Shown here piece by piece: positions 17,540 to 26,867 of a stretch of DNA of 64,000 nt. Every line of letters starts with the position of its first letter. Positions within the stretch are counted from its first letter, which is position 1. Origin of the DNA: Sporosarcina sp. FSL K6-1508 (GTDB lineage: Bacteria; Bacillota; Bacilli; Bacillales_A; Planococcaceae); contig NZ_JBBOXF010000001.1 of NCBI RefSeq assembly GCF_038007465.1, forward strand, positions 2,429,001-2,493,000, read 5' to 3'. Made by a program: the position numbers and the translations under genes. The notes beneath the pieces are model-generated. The model saw nothing but the letters and a program-made list of their open reading frames with translations. It searched no databases and was not told where the DNA came from.

Positions 17540-19258
17540 ATGGTAATGAAAACATTGCCCGCAATTAAAGGGGATTATCAGTTAGCAGATTATGATCGTA
17601 CCGTTGCACAATTCAATTGGACGGATGTAGAAAAAGAATTCAGTTGGTTTGAAAGCGGTCTCATGAATATTGCTCATGAAGCAGTGGATCGCCATGCGGA
17701 TTCATATCGAAAAAATAAAGTTGCCCTTTATTATAAAGATGCTAATCGAAAAGAATCATATACGTATAATGAGCTAAAAAAAATGTCTAACAAAGCAGCG
17801 AACGTATTGCGCAATCAATCGCCGCTTGAAAAAGGGGATCGGATTTTCATCTTTATGCCTCGCTCACCGGAACTATATTTTTCTCTCTTGGGTGCATTGA
17901 AATTAGGTGCTATCGTGGGCCCGCTTTTCGAGGCGTTCATGGAAGGTGCGGTCTATGACAGGCTTTCTGATAGTGAGGCAACGGCAATTATCACGACTCC
18001 TGAACTTCTAGGGCGGGTGCCTGTCGAAAAATTGCCGCACCTAAAGACAATCTTTATAGTAGGTGAAGATGTTGTAGAAGAAGGGCTTATCGTCGATTTC
18101 AACAAACATATGAAAGATGCTTCCCAGTATTTCCAAGTTGAATGGATGGAAAGAGAAGATCCAACACTGTTGCATTACACTTCGGGTTCAACGGGAAAAC
18201 CCAAAGGAGTTGTGCATGTTCAGGAAGCGATGGTACAGCAACTGCAGACGACACGCTGGGTACTGGATTTGAAAGACGAGGATATATTCTGGTGTACGGC
18301 AGACCCTGGATGGGTGACTGGTACGGCTTACGGTATTTTTGGACCGATGCTTGCTGGTGCTACCAGTTTAATTCTGGGCGGAAGATTTTCTGCTGAAGGT
18401 TGGTATGGAGCCATCGAAGAGTATGGCGTAACAGTTTGGTATAGCGCTCCAACAGCTTTCCGGATGCTTATGGGAGTGGGAGAAGGTCCTTTAAGTAATG
18501 CCGATCTTTCATCACTACGACACATTCTATCTGTCGGTGAACCGCTAAATCCAGAAGTGATCCGTTGGGGAGCTGAAGCATTTAAATTGCGCATCCATGA
18601 TACGTGGTGGATGACAGAAACAGGCGCACAGACGATATGCAATTTTGGATGTCTTCCTATAAAACCGGGATCCATGGGTAAGGCGGTTCCGGGTATTGAA
18701 GCAGCAATCGTGGATGATCAAGGAAACGTTCTGCCTCCAAATCATATGGGGAATTTAGCTATTAAAAAGGGTTGGCCTGCAATGATGCGTCAAATCTGGA
18801 ACAATCCTGAAAAATACGCATCTTATTTTATCAATGATGAATGGTATGTTTCCGGAGATTCGGCGTATATCGATGAGGACGGTTATTTCTTCTTCCAAGG
18901 CCGCGTCGATGATGTAATTATGACGAGCGGGGAACGGGTAGGACCATTTGAAGTGGAAAGTAAACTTCTCGAGCATCCTGCAATTGTTGAAGCTGGAGTT
19001 ATAGGTAAACCTGATCCGGTCCGCGGTGAAATCATTAAAGCATTTGTGGCCCTTCATGAAGGGGTCGAGCCAACAGATGAATTAAAAGAGGATATTCGTC
19101 AGTTTGTTAAAAAAGGGTTGGCGGCGCACGCTGCTCCACGGGAGATTGAATTCAAAGATAAATTACCGAAAACACGAAGCGGGAAAATTATGCGTCGTGT
19201 ATTGAAAGCTTGGGAACTAAATTTACCAACGGGTGATTTATCGACGATGGAAGACTAA
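17540..19258 (+). CDS. acsA: Acetyl-CoA synthetase
   Basis: 572-aa AMP-forming acetyl-CoA synthetase, converting acetate, ATP and CoA to acetyl-CoA. ANL motifs: TSGSTGKPKGVVH (P-loop), WWMTETGAQ, and the C-terminal KLPKTRSGKIMRRV whose catalytic lysine is residue 549 with the ATG at 17540, the same number as the AcuA-acetylated lysine in B. subtilis AcsA. Upstream in-frame starts (17516, 17531) are disfavoured because AAAGG lies just before them or after. Divergent from the acuABC operon that regulates it. Confidence 0.96.
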   Translation: MVMKTLPAIKGDYQLADYDRTVAQFNWTDVEKEFSWFESGLMNIAHEAVDRHADSYRKNKVALYYKDANRKESYTYNELKKMSNKAANVLRNQSPLEKGDRIFIFMPRSPELYFSLLGALKLGAIVGPLFEAFMEGAVYDRLSDSEATAIITTPELLGRVPVEKLPHLKTIFIVGEDVVEEGLIVDFNKHMKDASQYFQVEWMEREDPTLLHYTSGSTGKPKGVVHVQEAMVQQLQTTRWVLDLKDEDIFWCTADPGWVTGTAYGIFGPMLAGATSLILGGRFSAEGWYGAIEEYGVTVWYSAPTAFRMLMGVGEGPLSNADLSSLRHILSVGEPLNPEVIRWGAEAFKLRIHDTWWMTETGAQTICNFGCLPIKPGSMGKAVPGIEAAIVDDQGNVLPPNHMGNLAIKKGWPAMMRQIWNNPEKYASYFINDEWYVSGDSAYIDEDGYFFFQGRVDDVIMTSGERVGPFEVESKLLEHPAIVEAGVIGKPDPVRGEIIKAFVALHEGVEPTDELKEDIRQFVKKGLAAHAAPREIEFKDKLPKTRSGKIMRRVLKAWELNLPTGDLSTMED

Positions 19259-19269
19259 ATTTGAAGGTG

Positions 19270-19316
19270 AAAAAGAGCTTGTCCGCTATTTTACTAGCGG
19301 ACAAGCTCTTTTTTAA
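19270..19316 (+). terminator. Terminator after acsA
   Basis: AAAAAGAGCTTGTCCGCTA / TAGCGGACAAGCTCTTTTTT with a 6-base loop; very stable and symmetrical, so it also serves the convergent PBP gene. Confidence 0.92.
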
Positions 19317-19381
19317 AGGTAAGATTGTTTAAGTTTTTCAACTTGGAATAGTGTCTAAGCTACAGGCGTCTTAGATTTTAT

Positions 19382-22279
19382 TTAATCATCCTCGGTTTTG
19401 TCCTCGCCACCGACCGGAGGAACATTCCCATCTGTTCCTCCTTCACTTCCCTCGCCGTTTCCGGGAGGCGTAGTGGTTTCGGGTGGCGGAGTTTCATCAA
19501 TTACTTCCTCGTCGGGTTGAGTCGCTTCAATAGTGACCACGTTCGAAACCTCTGAAAGTTTACCGGTAATATCAACAGCTCTTACAGAATATGAGCCGGC
19601 ACCGATTGAAAACGAGTTCGAAGATCCATCTCTTATTGTTCCGATTTTTGCACCGTTTTCGTAGATGTAGTAACCGACCACATCATTAGATGCTGATTGG
19701 CTCCACGTTAGTGTCGATCCGTTCAAAGTAGCATTTACCGATGCAGGAGCGACATCATCAGCATTGAATATAGCCCCGGAAACAACTTGTGAAGCAAATG
19801 CAGAGTTCATAGGAAACAGTTTTGATGCGTCTCCTCTTAAAGGTCCAAGCATTCGCTCGATGAATACTTGATTTACACCTGTACCGCCCGCTGTGATGAA
19901 TTCGGCAGGTGTTGAAGGCAATGCAAGATACCTCGTTCCTTTAACAGATACATAGGATGATGAAGTAATACTATCATCCGGTTTAACGGGTAACATCGCT
20001 TTTGCATAGAATAAATCTGATTTCACAAGTCCGGCAGATGAACATGCAGCAGAAGGGGCAAGACCTGATATGCCACAGAATGAGCTGGTGACAACTCCTT
20101 CTGGCTGCTTGAATTTTGAAGCGGCGCCGACTAGTTCGGGTGTCACTTCATTTGCCGCATTCATAATCCGTGCGAACAATATGCTTGTCCTTGTAGTAGG
20201 GTGCATTGCCTGGCTTCCGCCACTGTAGAGACTTCTTTTGAGGTCTTTATACCCCAGCCAGACCCCAAGGGAAACATTCGGATTGTATCCGATAAGCCAA
20301 GCGTCTGCGTAGTTTTGAGTCGTTCCTGTTTTCACGGCCAAGTCAGAAGAGAAATTCAGGTATTTTGGAACTTGAGAGCCTGTACCGCCTGGTTTTAATA
20401 CATCGCGCAACATATCTGTGACGATATAACTTGTTTCGGGACTGAAAACATCTACAGGCTCAACTTCATGTTGATAGATAGTATTGCCATCCATATCCTC
20501 AATTTTTTCGATCATATAGGCATCGATGAATTTCCCGTTATTTGCAAATGTCCCAAATGCATTTGTATTTTCTTCAACACTTACCCCACGTTTCGTTCCG
20601 CCGAATGAAGCTGAGAGATTGTAATAATCGGTGGGATCCACTCTGGAAAAGTCCATTTTCTCAAGGAATTCGGCTGGTCGTCTATCGATAATGTCATTGT
20701 ATAGACGAACAGTGGCAAGGTTTAATGATTTTGAAAGTGCATCTCTTGCCGGAATAATTCCAAGTTCCATATTTTTTGTATAGTTATTTGGGGACCAGAT
20801 GGAACCATTAGGCTCTCTTTTATCAAATTTGACGTCGACGACTGGGCTTCCAGCACCTATAACACCATACTCAATGGCTGGTGCGTAGACGAGTAGCGGC
20901 TTCATAGAAGAACCATTTTGTCTGAAGGCTTGCGTCGAGTGGTTGGTAGCTTCCTGTGCGTGATCGCGACCTCCGATGAACGAAAGGATTTTACCGGTGT
21001 TATTTTCAATCATCATTGCGCCGACTTGAACGGGATCTTCCACTAATTCCACTTCGCCGGAATCGGGGTCCTTTTCTTCTCTTGTATATGTGAACCCGTA
21101 ATTTTCAAAGGAATTTGCGACTTCATTCATCTTGTCATATAGGTCCTTATTGACAGTAGAATAAATTCTGTAACCATCATTTTTCATAGAACGGGTCGCA
21201 AATATTGCATATTTTTCATAAAGTTTTTCTTCTTGGTCAAGACGCTCTGGATCAACCCCGTCTTTTTCAGCTATAATTTTCGCAAGTATATCGACGGTGC
21301 GATTCTGGATTTCTTGTGTCAAATAAGGGTATCTTTCATTTGCACGCCGTACAGGGTCGCGGAAATCTTTCGTAATATCATAAACTATCGCTTCATTATA
21401 TTGCTGTTCGGTTATATAGCCGGTTTCTTTCATTCTGAAAAGAACTGTTTTCATTCGATTAATTCCCGGCTCTAAGAATTCTTTTTCTTTTACTCCGCCG
21501 CCGCTTTTAAAAGGAGTGTAAGCGAAAGGTGCCTGAGGAAGTCCTGCTATAAATGCTGCCTGCGGTAAATTCAATTTCGCCGCTTTTGTTCCGAAAATAC
21601 CGCCAGCTGCTGTTTCAATGCCTGCAATATTTTGGCCATTTGAATTACGGCCGTATGGAATAATGTTCAAGTAAGCTTCAAGAATTTCATCTTTTGTCAT
21701 GAAATTCTCTATCCGCATTGCAAGCAGGATTTCTTTCGCTTTTCGTTCATATGATACTTCGTTGGTTAAAACTTGGTTTTTAATAAGCTGTTGTGTCAGT
21801 GTCGAACCGCCAGTCTGGCTATCAGAATTTGTTACATCCTGGAAGAGTCCACGGAAGATTGCCTTGGGAACGATACCATTGTGCCGTTCGAAATATTCGT
21901 CTTCTGTTGCAAAGACTGCATCAATAACAAAGGGCGATACACTATCGAGCTTTGTTTCTCGTCTTTCAATGTCAGAGTTAACCTTACCGATATAGACACC
22001 GCCTGAAAGGTAGAGTTCAGATGTTTCTTCATAGGTGAATATTGCATCCCGCATTTCCTCTTTCGAGCGAAGCGGTTCTTTCGCTACCAGGGACGCGAAA
22101 TAGCCTGCTCCAACCGAAGCGGCAAAGACTGAGAGTGTTAATCCCAAAACGATGAATAGGAGAAAGAGGTTCCAGGTGACGCCTGAAGTGATGCGCAGTC
22201 CTTTTGCCCACTTTGTTTTAGTCATCGTGTCCAACTTTTCTTCTATAAGATCAATTCTATTTTTTTTCTGTTTGCTCAA
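19382..22279 (-). CDS. Class A penicillin-binding protein (PBP1A type) with FN3-like domain
   Basis: 965-aa bifunctional peptidoglycan synthase. Short cytoplasmic N-terminus, one transmembrane helix (~35-60), GT51 glycosyltransferase with ATEDEYFERH (~124-133) and GGSTLTQQLIKN (~157-168), transpeptidase with SSMK (Ser457/Lys460), SLN (518) and KTG (650), a linker, an FN3-like domain (~844-918) and an acidic Pro/Glu/Gly tail. Start chosen as TTG 22279, 9 bases after AGGAGG; TTG 22288 touches the ribosome binding site. It lies between acsA and tyrS, reading toward acsA. Confidence 0.93.
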   Translation of the reverse strand: MSKQKKNRIDLIEEKLDTMTKTKWAKGLRITSGVTWNLFLLFIVLGLTLSVFAASVGAGYFASLVAKEPLRSKEEMRDAIFTYEETSELYLSGGVYIGKVNSDIERRETKLDSVSPFVIDAVFATEDEYFERHNGIVPKAIFRGLFQDVTNSDSQTGGSTLTQQLIKNQVLTNEVSYERKAKEILLAMRIENFMTKDEILEAYLNIIPYGRNSNGQNIAGIETAAGGIFGTKAAKLNLPQAAFIAGLPQAPFAYTPFKSGGGVKEKEFLEPGINRMKTVLFRMKETGYITEQQYNEAIVYDITKDFRDPVRRANERYPYLTQEIQNRTVDILAKIIAEKDGVDPERLDQEEKLYEKYAIFATRSMKNDGYRIYSTVNKDLYDKMNEVANSFENYGFTYTREEKDPDSGEVELVEDPVQVGAMMIENNTGKILSFIGGRDHAQEATNHSTQAFRQNGSSMKPLLVYAPAIEYGVIGAGSPVVDVKFDKREPNGSIWSPNNYTKNMELGIIPARDALSKSLNLATVRLYNDIIDRRPAEFLEKMDFSRVDPTDYYNLSASFGGTKRGVSVEENTNAFGTFANNGKFIDAYMIEKIEDMDGNTIYQHEVEPVDVFSPETSYIVTDMLRDVLKPGGTGSQVPKYLNFSSDLAVKTGTTQNYADAWLIGYNPNVSLGVWLGYKDLKRSLYSGGSQAMHPTTRTSILFARIMNAANEVTPELVGAASKFKQPEGVVTSSFCGISGLAPSAACSSAGLVKSDLFYAKAMLPVKPDDSITSSSYVSVKGTRYLALPSTPAEFITAGGTGVNQVFIERMLGPLRGDASKLFPMNSAFASQVVSGAIFNADDVAPASVNATLNGSTLTWSQSASNDVVGYYIYENGAKIGTIRDGSSNSFSIGAGSYSVRAVDITGKLSEVSNVVTIEATQPDEEVIDETPPPETTTPPGNGEGSEGGTDGNVPPVGGEDKTEDD

Positions 22280-22343
22280 GTAAATCAACCTCCTGAAATC
22301 TTACCTATTATAGCACATTTCCAGAAGAGCCAATCGATAATGT

Positions 22344-22371
22344 TTGACAACTTTTTAATATCGGTTAGAAT
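22344..22371 (+). promoter_or_regulatory. Sigma-A promoter of the tyrS T-box transcript
   Basis: TTGACA (22344-22349), 16-base spacer, TAGAAT (22366-22371). Transcription would begin at about 22378 and enter the T-box leader. Confidence 0.7.
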
Positions 22372-22377
22372 TGTTGA

Positions 22378-22617
22378 TACATATACTTTCACATGTTGAA
22401 TGAGTCGAAGTAGTGGTGGTGGAACCGTTTTAGAGAGACAGCGGCTGGTGAAAGCTGTCCGGTAAACCAATCATGAATTACAGCTCTGGAGTGTGACGCG
22501 TGCGCAGTGTTATTGCGTTTTGAGTGGAGAAGTTATTCTCAAGCCGGGTGGTACCGCGTTAATATAATAATTAGCGTCCTTGCATGATTTTTTAAAATCG
22601 TGCAAGGACTTTTTTAT
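22378..22617 (+). promoter_or_regulatory. Tyrosine T-box riboswitch with attenuator, upstream of tyrS
   Basis: A T-box leader: Stem I conserved pieces AGAGAG and GGTGAAAGCTG near 22432-22456, a specifier loop with GAATTACAG where TAC (22479-22481) is a tyrosine codon, the T-box core GGGTGGTACCGCG (22546-22558), and an attenuator hairpin GTCCTTGCA...TGCAAGGAC with T-run (22576-22617). Uncharged tRNA-Tyr should pair with the T-box and favour the antiterminator, raising tyrS expression when tyrosine is short. Confidence 0.95.
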
Positions 22618-22668
22618 TGTCTTATTTTCAGGTATCTACGGATTTCTTAAATTTCAGGAGGGGTTAGG

Positions 22669-23934
22669 ATGAAAGAGAAATTGATGGAAGACTTAAAGTG
22701 GAGAGGCTTACTCTACCAACAAACGGATGAGGCGGGTCTTGAGGATTTGCTTACTAAGGAGAAAATTTCCCTGTATTGCGGAGTCGACCCGACTGCGGAC
22801 AGCATGCATATTGGACACATTGTACCGCTGCTGACCCTTCGCCGTTTCCAGATGCATGGACATCGTCCGATTTTACTTGTCGGCGGAGCAACGGGTATGA
22901 TCGGGGATCCATCTGGCCGTTCGGAGGAGAGACAGCTTCAGACAACAGAACAGATTGCGAAAAACGTTGCAGGGATTAAGAAACAGATGGAACGGATATT
23001 CGACTTTAAGTCTGAAAACGGTGCGCAAATGGTGAACAATAACGACTGGATCGGTACCATGAGTGTGATCGAATTTTTGCGTGATTACGGTAAGTTTTTA
23101 GGCGTTAACTATATGCTTGCAAAAGACAATGTTGCATCGCGACTAGAAGGTGGAATTTCTTTCACCGAGTTTTCTTATATGCTCATCCAAGGAATTGATT
23201 TCAATCATTTATTCGACAACTATGGCTGCCGTGTCCAAATCGGCGGTTCAGATCAGTGGGGCAATATTACAACAGGGCTTGAAGTGATTCGTAAAACGCA
23301 TGAAGAAGAAGTGAAAGCATTCGGCATCACAATTCCGCTTGTCACGAAAGCGGATGGTACGAAATTCGGTAAAAGTGCGGGCGGCTCAGTTTGGCTCGAT
23401 GCGGAAAAAACATCTCCATATGAATTTTACCAGTTCTGGATTAATACAGCTGATTCGGATGTCGTTAAATATATGAAAATCTTCACGTTCATGGAGCGAG
23501 AAGAAATTGAAGCATTTGAGATTACTGTACAAGAAGAACCACATTTACGGAAAGCGCAACTGGCACTTGCAGAAGAGATGACACGGTTGATTCACGGTCA
23601 GGAAGCACTTGACCAGGCAATCCGTATTTCCAAAGCATTATTCAGCGGAGATTTAAAAACACTAACTGCGGATGAAATGAAAGACGCATTCAAAGATGTA
23701 CCTTCATTTGAAATGTCAAAAGAAGATAAAAATATTGTCGACTTTATCGTAGACTCCGGTGTGTCACCGTCAAGACGGCAGGCTCGTGAAGATGTAACGA
23801 ATGGCGCTATTTCATTGAACGGAGAGCGTGTGACTGATACTGCTTACGAAGTGAACGCAGAAGATCGTCTTGAAGATGCATTTACGATTGTCCGACGCGG
23901 CAAGAAAAATTATAAAATGGTGAAATTCGTTTAA
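22669..23934 (+). CDS. tyrS: Tyrosyl-tRNA synthetase
   Basis: 421-aa class I aminoacyl-tRNA synthetase. HIGH motif as HIGHIVPL (~46-53), KMSKS-equivalent KFGKS (~231-235), tyrosine-binding QIGGSDQWGN, and a C-terminal S4-type RNA-binding domain (~355-421). AGGAGGGG precedes the ATG. Controlled by the T-box immediately upstream. Confidence 0.97.
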   Translation: MKEKLMEDLKWRGLLYQQTDEAGLEDLLTKEKISLYCGVDPTADSMHIGHIVPLLTLRRFQMHGHRPILLVGGATGMIGDPSGRSEERQLQTTEQIAKNVAGIKKQMERIFDFKSENGAQMVNNNDWIGTMSVIEFLRDYGKFLGVNYMLAKDNVASRLEGGISFTEFSYMLIQGIDFNHLFDNYGCRVQIGGSDQWGNITTGLEVIRKTHEEEVKAFGITIPLVTKADGTKFGKSAGGSVWLDAEKTSPYEFYQFWINTADSDVVKYMKIFTFMEREEIEAFEITVQEEPHLRKAQLALAEEMTRLIHGQEALDQAIRISKALFSGDLKTLTADEMKDAFKDVPSFEMSKEDKNIVDFIVDSGVSPSRRQAREDVTNGAISLNGERVTDTAYEVNAEDRLEDAFTIVRRGKKNYKMVKFV

Positions 23935-24036
23935 TTGGTGACATAAATGAATATAGTGGCTTTGATTTTATGGATTGTCATGGCAAGTCATGAAACTGTC
24001 AGCTCAACCAGGGAAACGTTCATTTCTCCATAATAC

Positions 24037-24075
24037 AAAAGGCTATTTTCCTTATAACAAGGAAAATAGCCTTTT
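24037..24075 (+). terminator. Bidirectional terminator between tyrS and the BtuF-like gene
   Basis: AAAAGGCTATTTTCCTT-ataac-AAGGAAAATAGCCTTTT, perfectly symmetrical, serving the convergent genes on both sides. Confidence 0.92.
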
Positions 24076-24080
24076 GCCGT

Positions 24081-24893
24081 TTAGTCGTTTTTAATCCATT
24101 CAGGCAACTTTAAGCTATCATACGTTTCAGGATGAATCATGTTACCCAACTTCAAAGCTCCTTCTAGAAGCCGAGGGGAAGGACGGCAATATAATTCCTC
24201 CTCCATAATTGAGAAGTGGCCATTTTTTACTGCGGTAAGCTCCTTCCAGCCCGGTCGTTTCAGGACGACTTCCTTTTTCACCTTGTTGATTCTAACGCCA
24301 ACCCAAGCAAGAAGGATATAATCAGGCTTCCTATTCAGTACATCATCCCAGTCCGTCTGCACACTGGCAAGTTTCACATCCTGAAACTCATTCACCCCTC
24401 CGGCGATCGCGCTGATTTCCGTCAGCCAGTTGATACTGCCTGGGGTAAATACCGGTTTCGGCCACCATTCCCAATAGAGCCGTGGAGTTTCGTCAACTGT
24501 GGCAGCGCGTTTTTTCATCTCTTCAATAAACGAAAGATACTCCGCTCTAATTTGGATAGCTCGCTCTTCGATGCCACATGCTTGTCCGACGGTTAGTAAA
24601 TCATCAGCGATATCATCCAGACTTTGCGGGTCCAAAATAATATGAGGAATCATTCGTTTTTCAAGTTCTTCAATGTTTTTTTCCATCCCGGGTACACTTA
24701 GAGAAGCAAGTACAAGATCAGGCTCATACAATTCCAATTTATCCATATCAATCGACAAATCGGGACCGAGGCGTGGGAGGGGATTAATGCTTTTTGGCCA
24801 ATCGGAAAAATCGTCAACTGCAACAAGTTGATCGATAAGACCGAGATAGGCAAGCAATTCCGTATTGCTTGGGCAGATTGATATGAGTTTCAT
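24081..24893 (-). CDS. BtuF-like helical-backbone metal/cofactor-binding protein without signal peptide
   Basis: 270 aa of the class III (BtuF/FecB-type) substrate-binding fold; starts MKLISICPSNTELLAYLGL, the first strand of the mature domain, and includes GVDDFSDWP-like cobalamin-binding family features (AVDDFSDWP), LVLASLSVPGMEKN and YWEWWPKPVFTPG. There is no signal peptide or lipobox, and no ABC transporter genes adjoin it. Proteins of this kind are annotated as cobalamin-binding; the ligand and cytosolic role are uncertain. Confidence 0.8.
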   Translation of the reverse strand: MKLISICPSNTELLAYLGLIDQLVAVDDFSDWPKSINPLPRLGPDLSIDMDKLELYEPDLVLASLSVPGMEKNIEELEKRMIPHIILDPQSLDDIADDLLTVGQACGIEERAIQIRAEYLSFIEEMKKRAATVDETPRLYWEWWPKPVFTPGSINWLTEISAIAGGVNEFQDVKLASVQTDWDDVLNRKPDYILLAWVGVRINKVKKEVVLKRPGWKELTAVKNGHFSIMEEELYCRPSPRLLEGALKLGNMIHPETYDSLKLPEWIKND

Positions 24894-24935
24894 CTAAACA
24901 CCCCACAATTCATAATATGTATAAGTATAGCACGA

Positions 24936-24943
24936 AAAAAAAG
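24936..24943. repeat. Left target-site duplication of the ISL3 element
   Basis: AAAAAAAG immediately outside the left inverted repeat, identical to 26950-26957. The 8-bp length is the normal target duplication of the ISL3 family. Low complexity lowers the weight slightly. Confidence 0.75.
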
Positions 24944-24972
24944 GGTTCTTTGTCAAATGACGTTGGCGAAGG
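24944..24972 (+). repeat. Left terminal inverted repeat of the ISL3 element
   Basis: Begins GGTTCTTTGTC then AAATGACGTTGGCGAAGG; about 21 of 29 positions match the reverse complement of 26921-26949, including a run of 12. Confidence 0.8.
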
Positions 24973-25070
24973 ATAGTAGCCAACCATAACTTAGTTATTG
25001 TAGGGCTATCCAAGAAGTCAGTAAAGCTGATTTTTGGGGATAGTCCTTTTTCATATAGTCCTCCATGTAT

Positions 25071-25197
25071 CCCGTTGTTTTCCGTTCCAGATGGACGCTT
25101 TCCGCGGGCACGGCTTCAGCCTCCTCGTCGCGAAAAGCACGCTCCTGTGGGGTCTTCAGCTCGCGCTGTTCCCGCTGGAGTCGCCATCTTGCACTCC
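25071..25197 (+). repeat. GC-rich dispersed repeat inside the IS, left copy
   Basis: Starts CCCGTTGTTTTCCGTTCCAG and ends TTGCACTCC; contains GACGCTTTCCGCGGGCACGG and GGTCTTCAGCTCGCGCTGTT. The reverse complement recurs at 26711-26833. This repeat type is frequent in Bacillaceae and Planococcaceae intergenic regions; here it lies between the left IS end and the transposase stop. Confidence 0.85.
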
Positions 25198-25273
25198 AAA
25201 CAACTAGTATTGCACTTGGAAATTAAATAAAAATAGACAAAAGATTTTCAAGCCTATTAAATCCTCATAAATG

Positions 25274-26599
25274 TTACGCAGCGTCAAAATGGAATTGTCC
25301 TTGTTCCTGCTGTTTAACCGATGGTTTTAACCTGAAGTGTAACAGAATTCGTTTTCTATAGTTCTGGAAGTTTCTATATCCATAGGCGACACGATTCAAT
25401 ACCTTGATCTTATTGTTGTTCCCTTCAATTCTTCCGTTATTGTAGGGGTAAATAAAACTGTTTTCTAAAAATGGAAGATGTTTTCTCAACGTTTTCAAGC
25501 TTGTTCTCATATAATTTGAAATTGCAGATGGAACAGGATTTGTTAAACAAGACGATAGTGCTCCGAAGTCCTTATTTGATATGGATTCCATTAATTCTTG
25601 ATAAAGTTCATAGTTCTCTTTTAGTGCAGGATCATATTCTAACATCTCATCTACAATACTTTGCCCTGTACGTTGTCCAAACAATGAATAATACTTATAT
25701 TCTACGCTGGATAAATCTGAATGTTTTTTTAATAATAGCTTCCAGTAGCGCTTAAGGCGACGATATTTCTTCATATCATCTCCACTAGACGTTTTAAGTT
25801 GATTCATAACCTGGATACGACACTTATTCATGGAACGATTAATCAACTGAACCAAATGGAAGCGGTCTATGATAATCTTCGCATTTGGAAATAATTCTTT
25901 AATCACACTTACATAACCTGCATTCATATCAATCGTTACGGTTTCCACACGTTTACGATCCGTTAAACTGTAGTTCACAATAAAGTGATTCTTAATCGTG
26001 AAATTGTCACGTCGATCTAGGATATCCAATATGTTGCCTGATTCCGCATTTATATATTCGAAGGCAATTGCATCTTTTGCATATTTGAACTCATCAAAAG
26101 AAAGGTGCTTGAGTAGCGCCTTGTAGTGCGGGATAAATTGTTTTGCGGCCTCGTTGATTTGACGTTGAACAGTTGTTGGTGATACAGAACAATCCCTTGC
26201 GATAGACGTAAGTGACTGTGCTTCAGCGGATTTAAGTGTGACTTGTGCTTTCACATTTTGTGAAATAAAACAATTCATTTGAACAATAGGCGTTTTAGCA
26301 GTAAAACTGCTTTGACAGGCTTGGCACATGAAACGTTGTTTCTGTAGTAGTAGGTAGGTCGGATTTACGCCTGTAATGGGCAATGTAAATCTAGATAATT
26401 GTGTGCCATTTTTATAGACTGTAAAGTTGGTGTTTTTCACACCACATTGTCCACAATGTGTGGGGGTATATGATAACTTTCCAGAAATATATTTACACCT
26501 TTTCCCTTTATAAGTTCCTTCCTTTACACAATCTTCATCAAAAGTAATGTTTGGGTCTTGAATATCAAGTAAAGATTTAATACAATTAGAATGAGACAA
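25274..26599 (-). CDS. tnpA: ISL3-family transposase
   Basis: 441 aa. N-terminal zinc-finger Cys pairs (CGQCGVKN, then CQAC), an HTH region (SLTSIARDCSVSPTTVQRQI), and the DDE_Tnp_ISL3 catalytic domain with SFDEFKYAKD, IIIDRFHLVQ and GRIEGNNNKIK supplying the D-D-E triad. Appears intact and full length. Start is TTG at 26599, 7 bases after AGGAGGG. Confidence 0.95.
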   Translation of the reverse strand: MSHSNCIKSLLDIQDPNITFDEDCVKEGTYKGKRCKYISGKLSYTPTHCGQCGVKNTNFTVYKNGTQLSRFTLPITGVNPTYLLLQKQRFMCQACQSSFTAKTPIVQMNCFISQNVKAQVTLKSAEAQSLTSIARDCSVSPTTVQRQINEAAKQFIPHYKALLKHLSFDEFKYAKDAIAFEYINAESGNILDILDRRDNFTIKNHFIVNYSLTDRKRVETVTIDMNAGYVSVIKELFPNAKIIIDRFHLVQLINRSMNKCRIQVMNQLKTSSGDDMKKYRRLKRYWKLLLKKHSDLSSVEYKYYSLFGQRTGQSIVDEMLEYDPALKENYELYQELMESISNKDFGALSSCLTNPVPSAISNYMRTSLKTLRKHLPFLENSFIYPYNNGRIEGNNNKIKVLNRVAYGYRNFQNYRKRILLHFRLKPSVKQQEQGQFHFDAA

Positions 26600-26710
26600 G
26601 TGAGTTCCCTCCTGGATGATGGTTTTAGTCGACTTCTATTCTATAGGGAATCTCACTTGTTTTCTATTTATATAAAGGGAATTTATCTTACCTAGACTCT
26701 CCAGCTGATT

Positions 26711-26833
26711 GAAGTGGAAAGCGGCGACTCCAGCGGGAACAGCGCGAGCTGAAGACCCTGGACTGAGCGCAGCGAGGGAAGCGGCTGAGGCCGTGCCCGC
26801 GGAAAGCGTCCGCTTGGAACGGAAATCAGCGGG
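26711..26833 (-). repeat. GC-rich dispersed repeat inside the IS, right copy (inverted)
   Basis: Reverse-complement counterpart of 25071-25197, with high identity in the outer two thirds (GGCGACTCCAGCGGGAACAG, CCGTGCCCGCGGAAAGCGTC) and divergence plus a small insertion in the centre. The pair could fold the IS transcript or single strand into a long stem enclosing the transposase. Confidence 0.85.
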
Positions 26834-26867
26834 TAGTAGGATTACCTTATCCAATATATTTATAAAA

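Noticed and set aside
25071..26833. The GC-rich inverted pair as the true ends of the transposon
   Set aside because: No short target duplication flanks the pair, whereas the outer GGTT...AAATGACGTTGG ends have a matching 8-bp duplication; the pair is a known-looking dispersed repeat type.
26636..26854. 72-aa open frame on the minus strand inside the IS
   Set aside because: Entirely made of the GC-rich repeat at 26711-26833; no ribosome binding site, no family resemblance.
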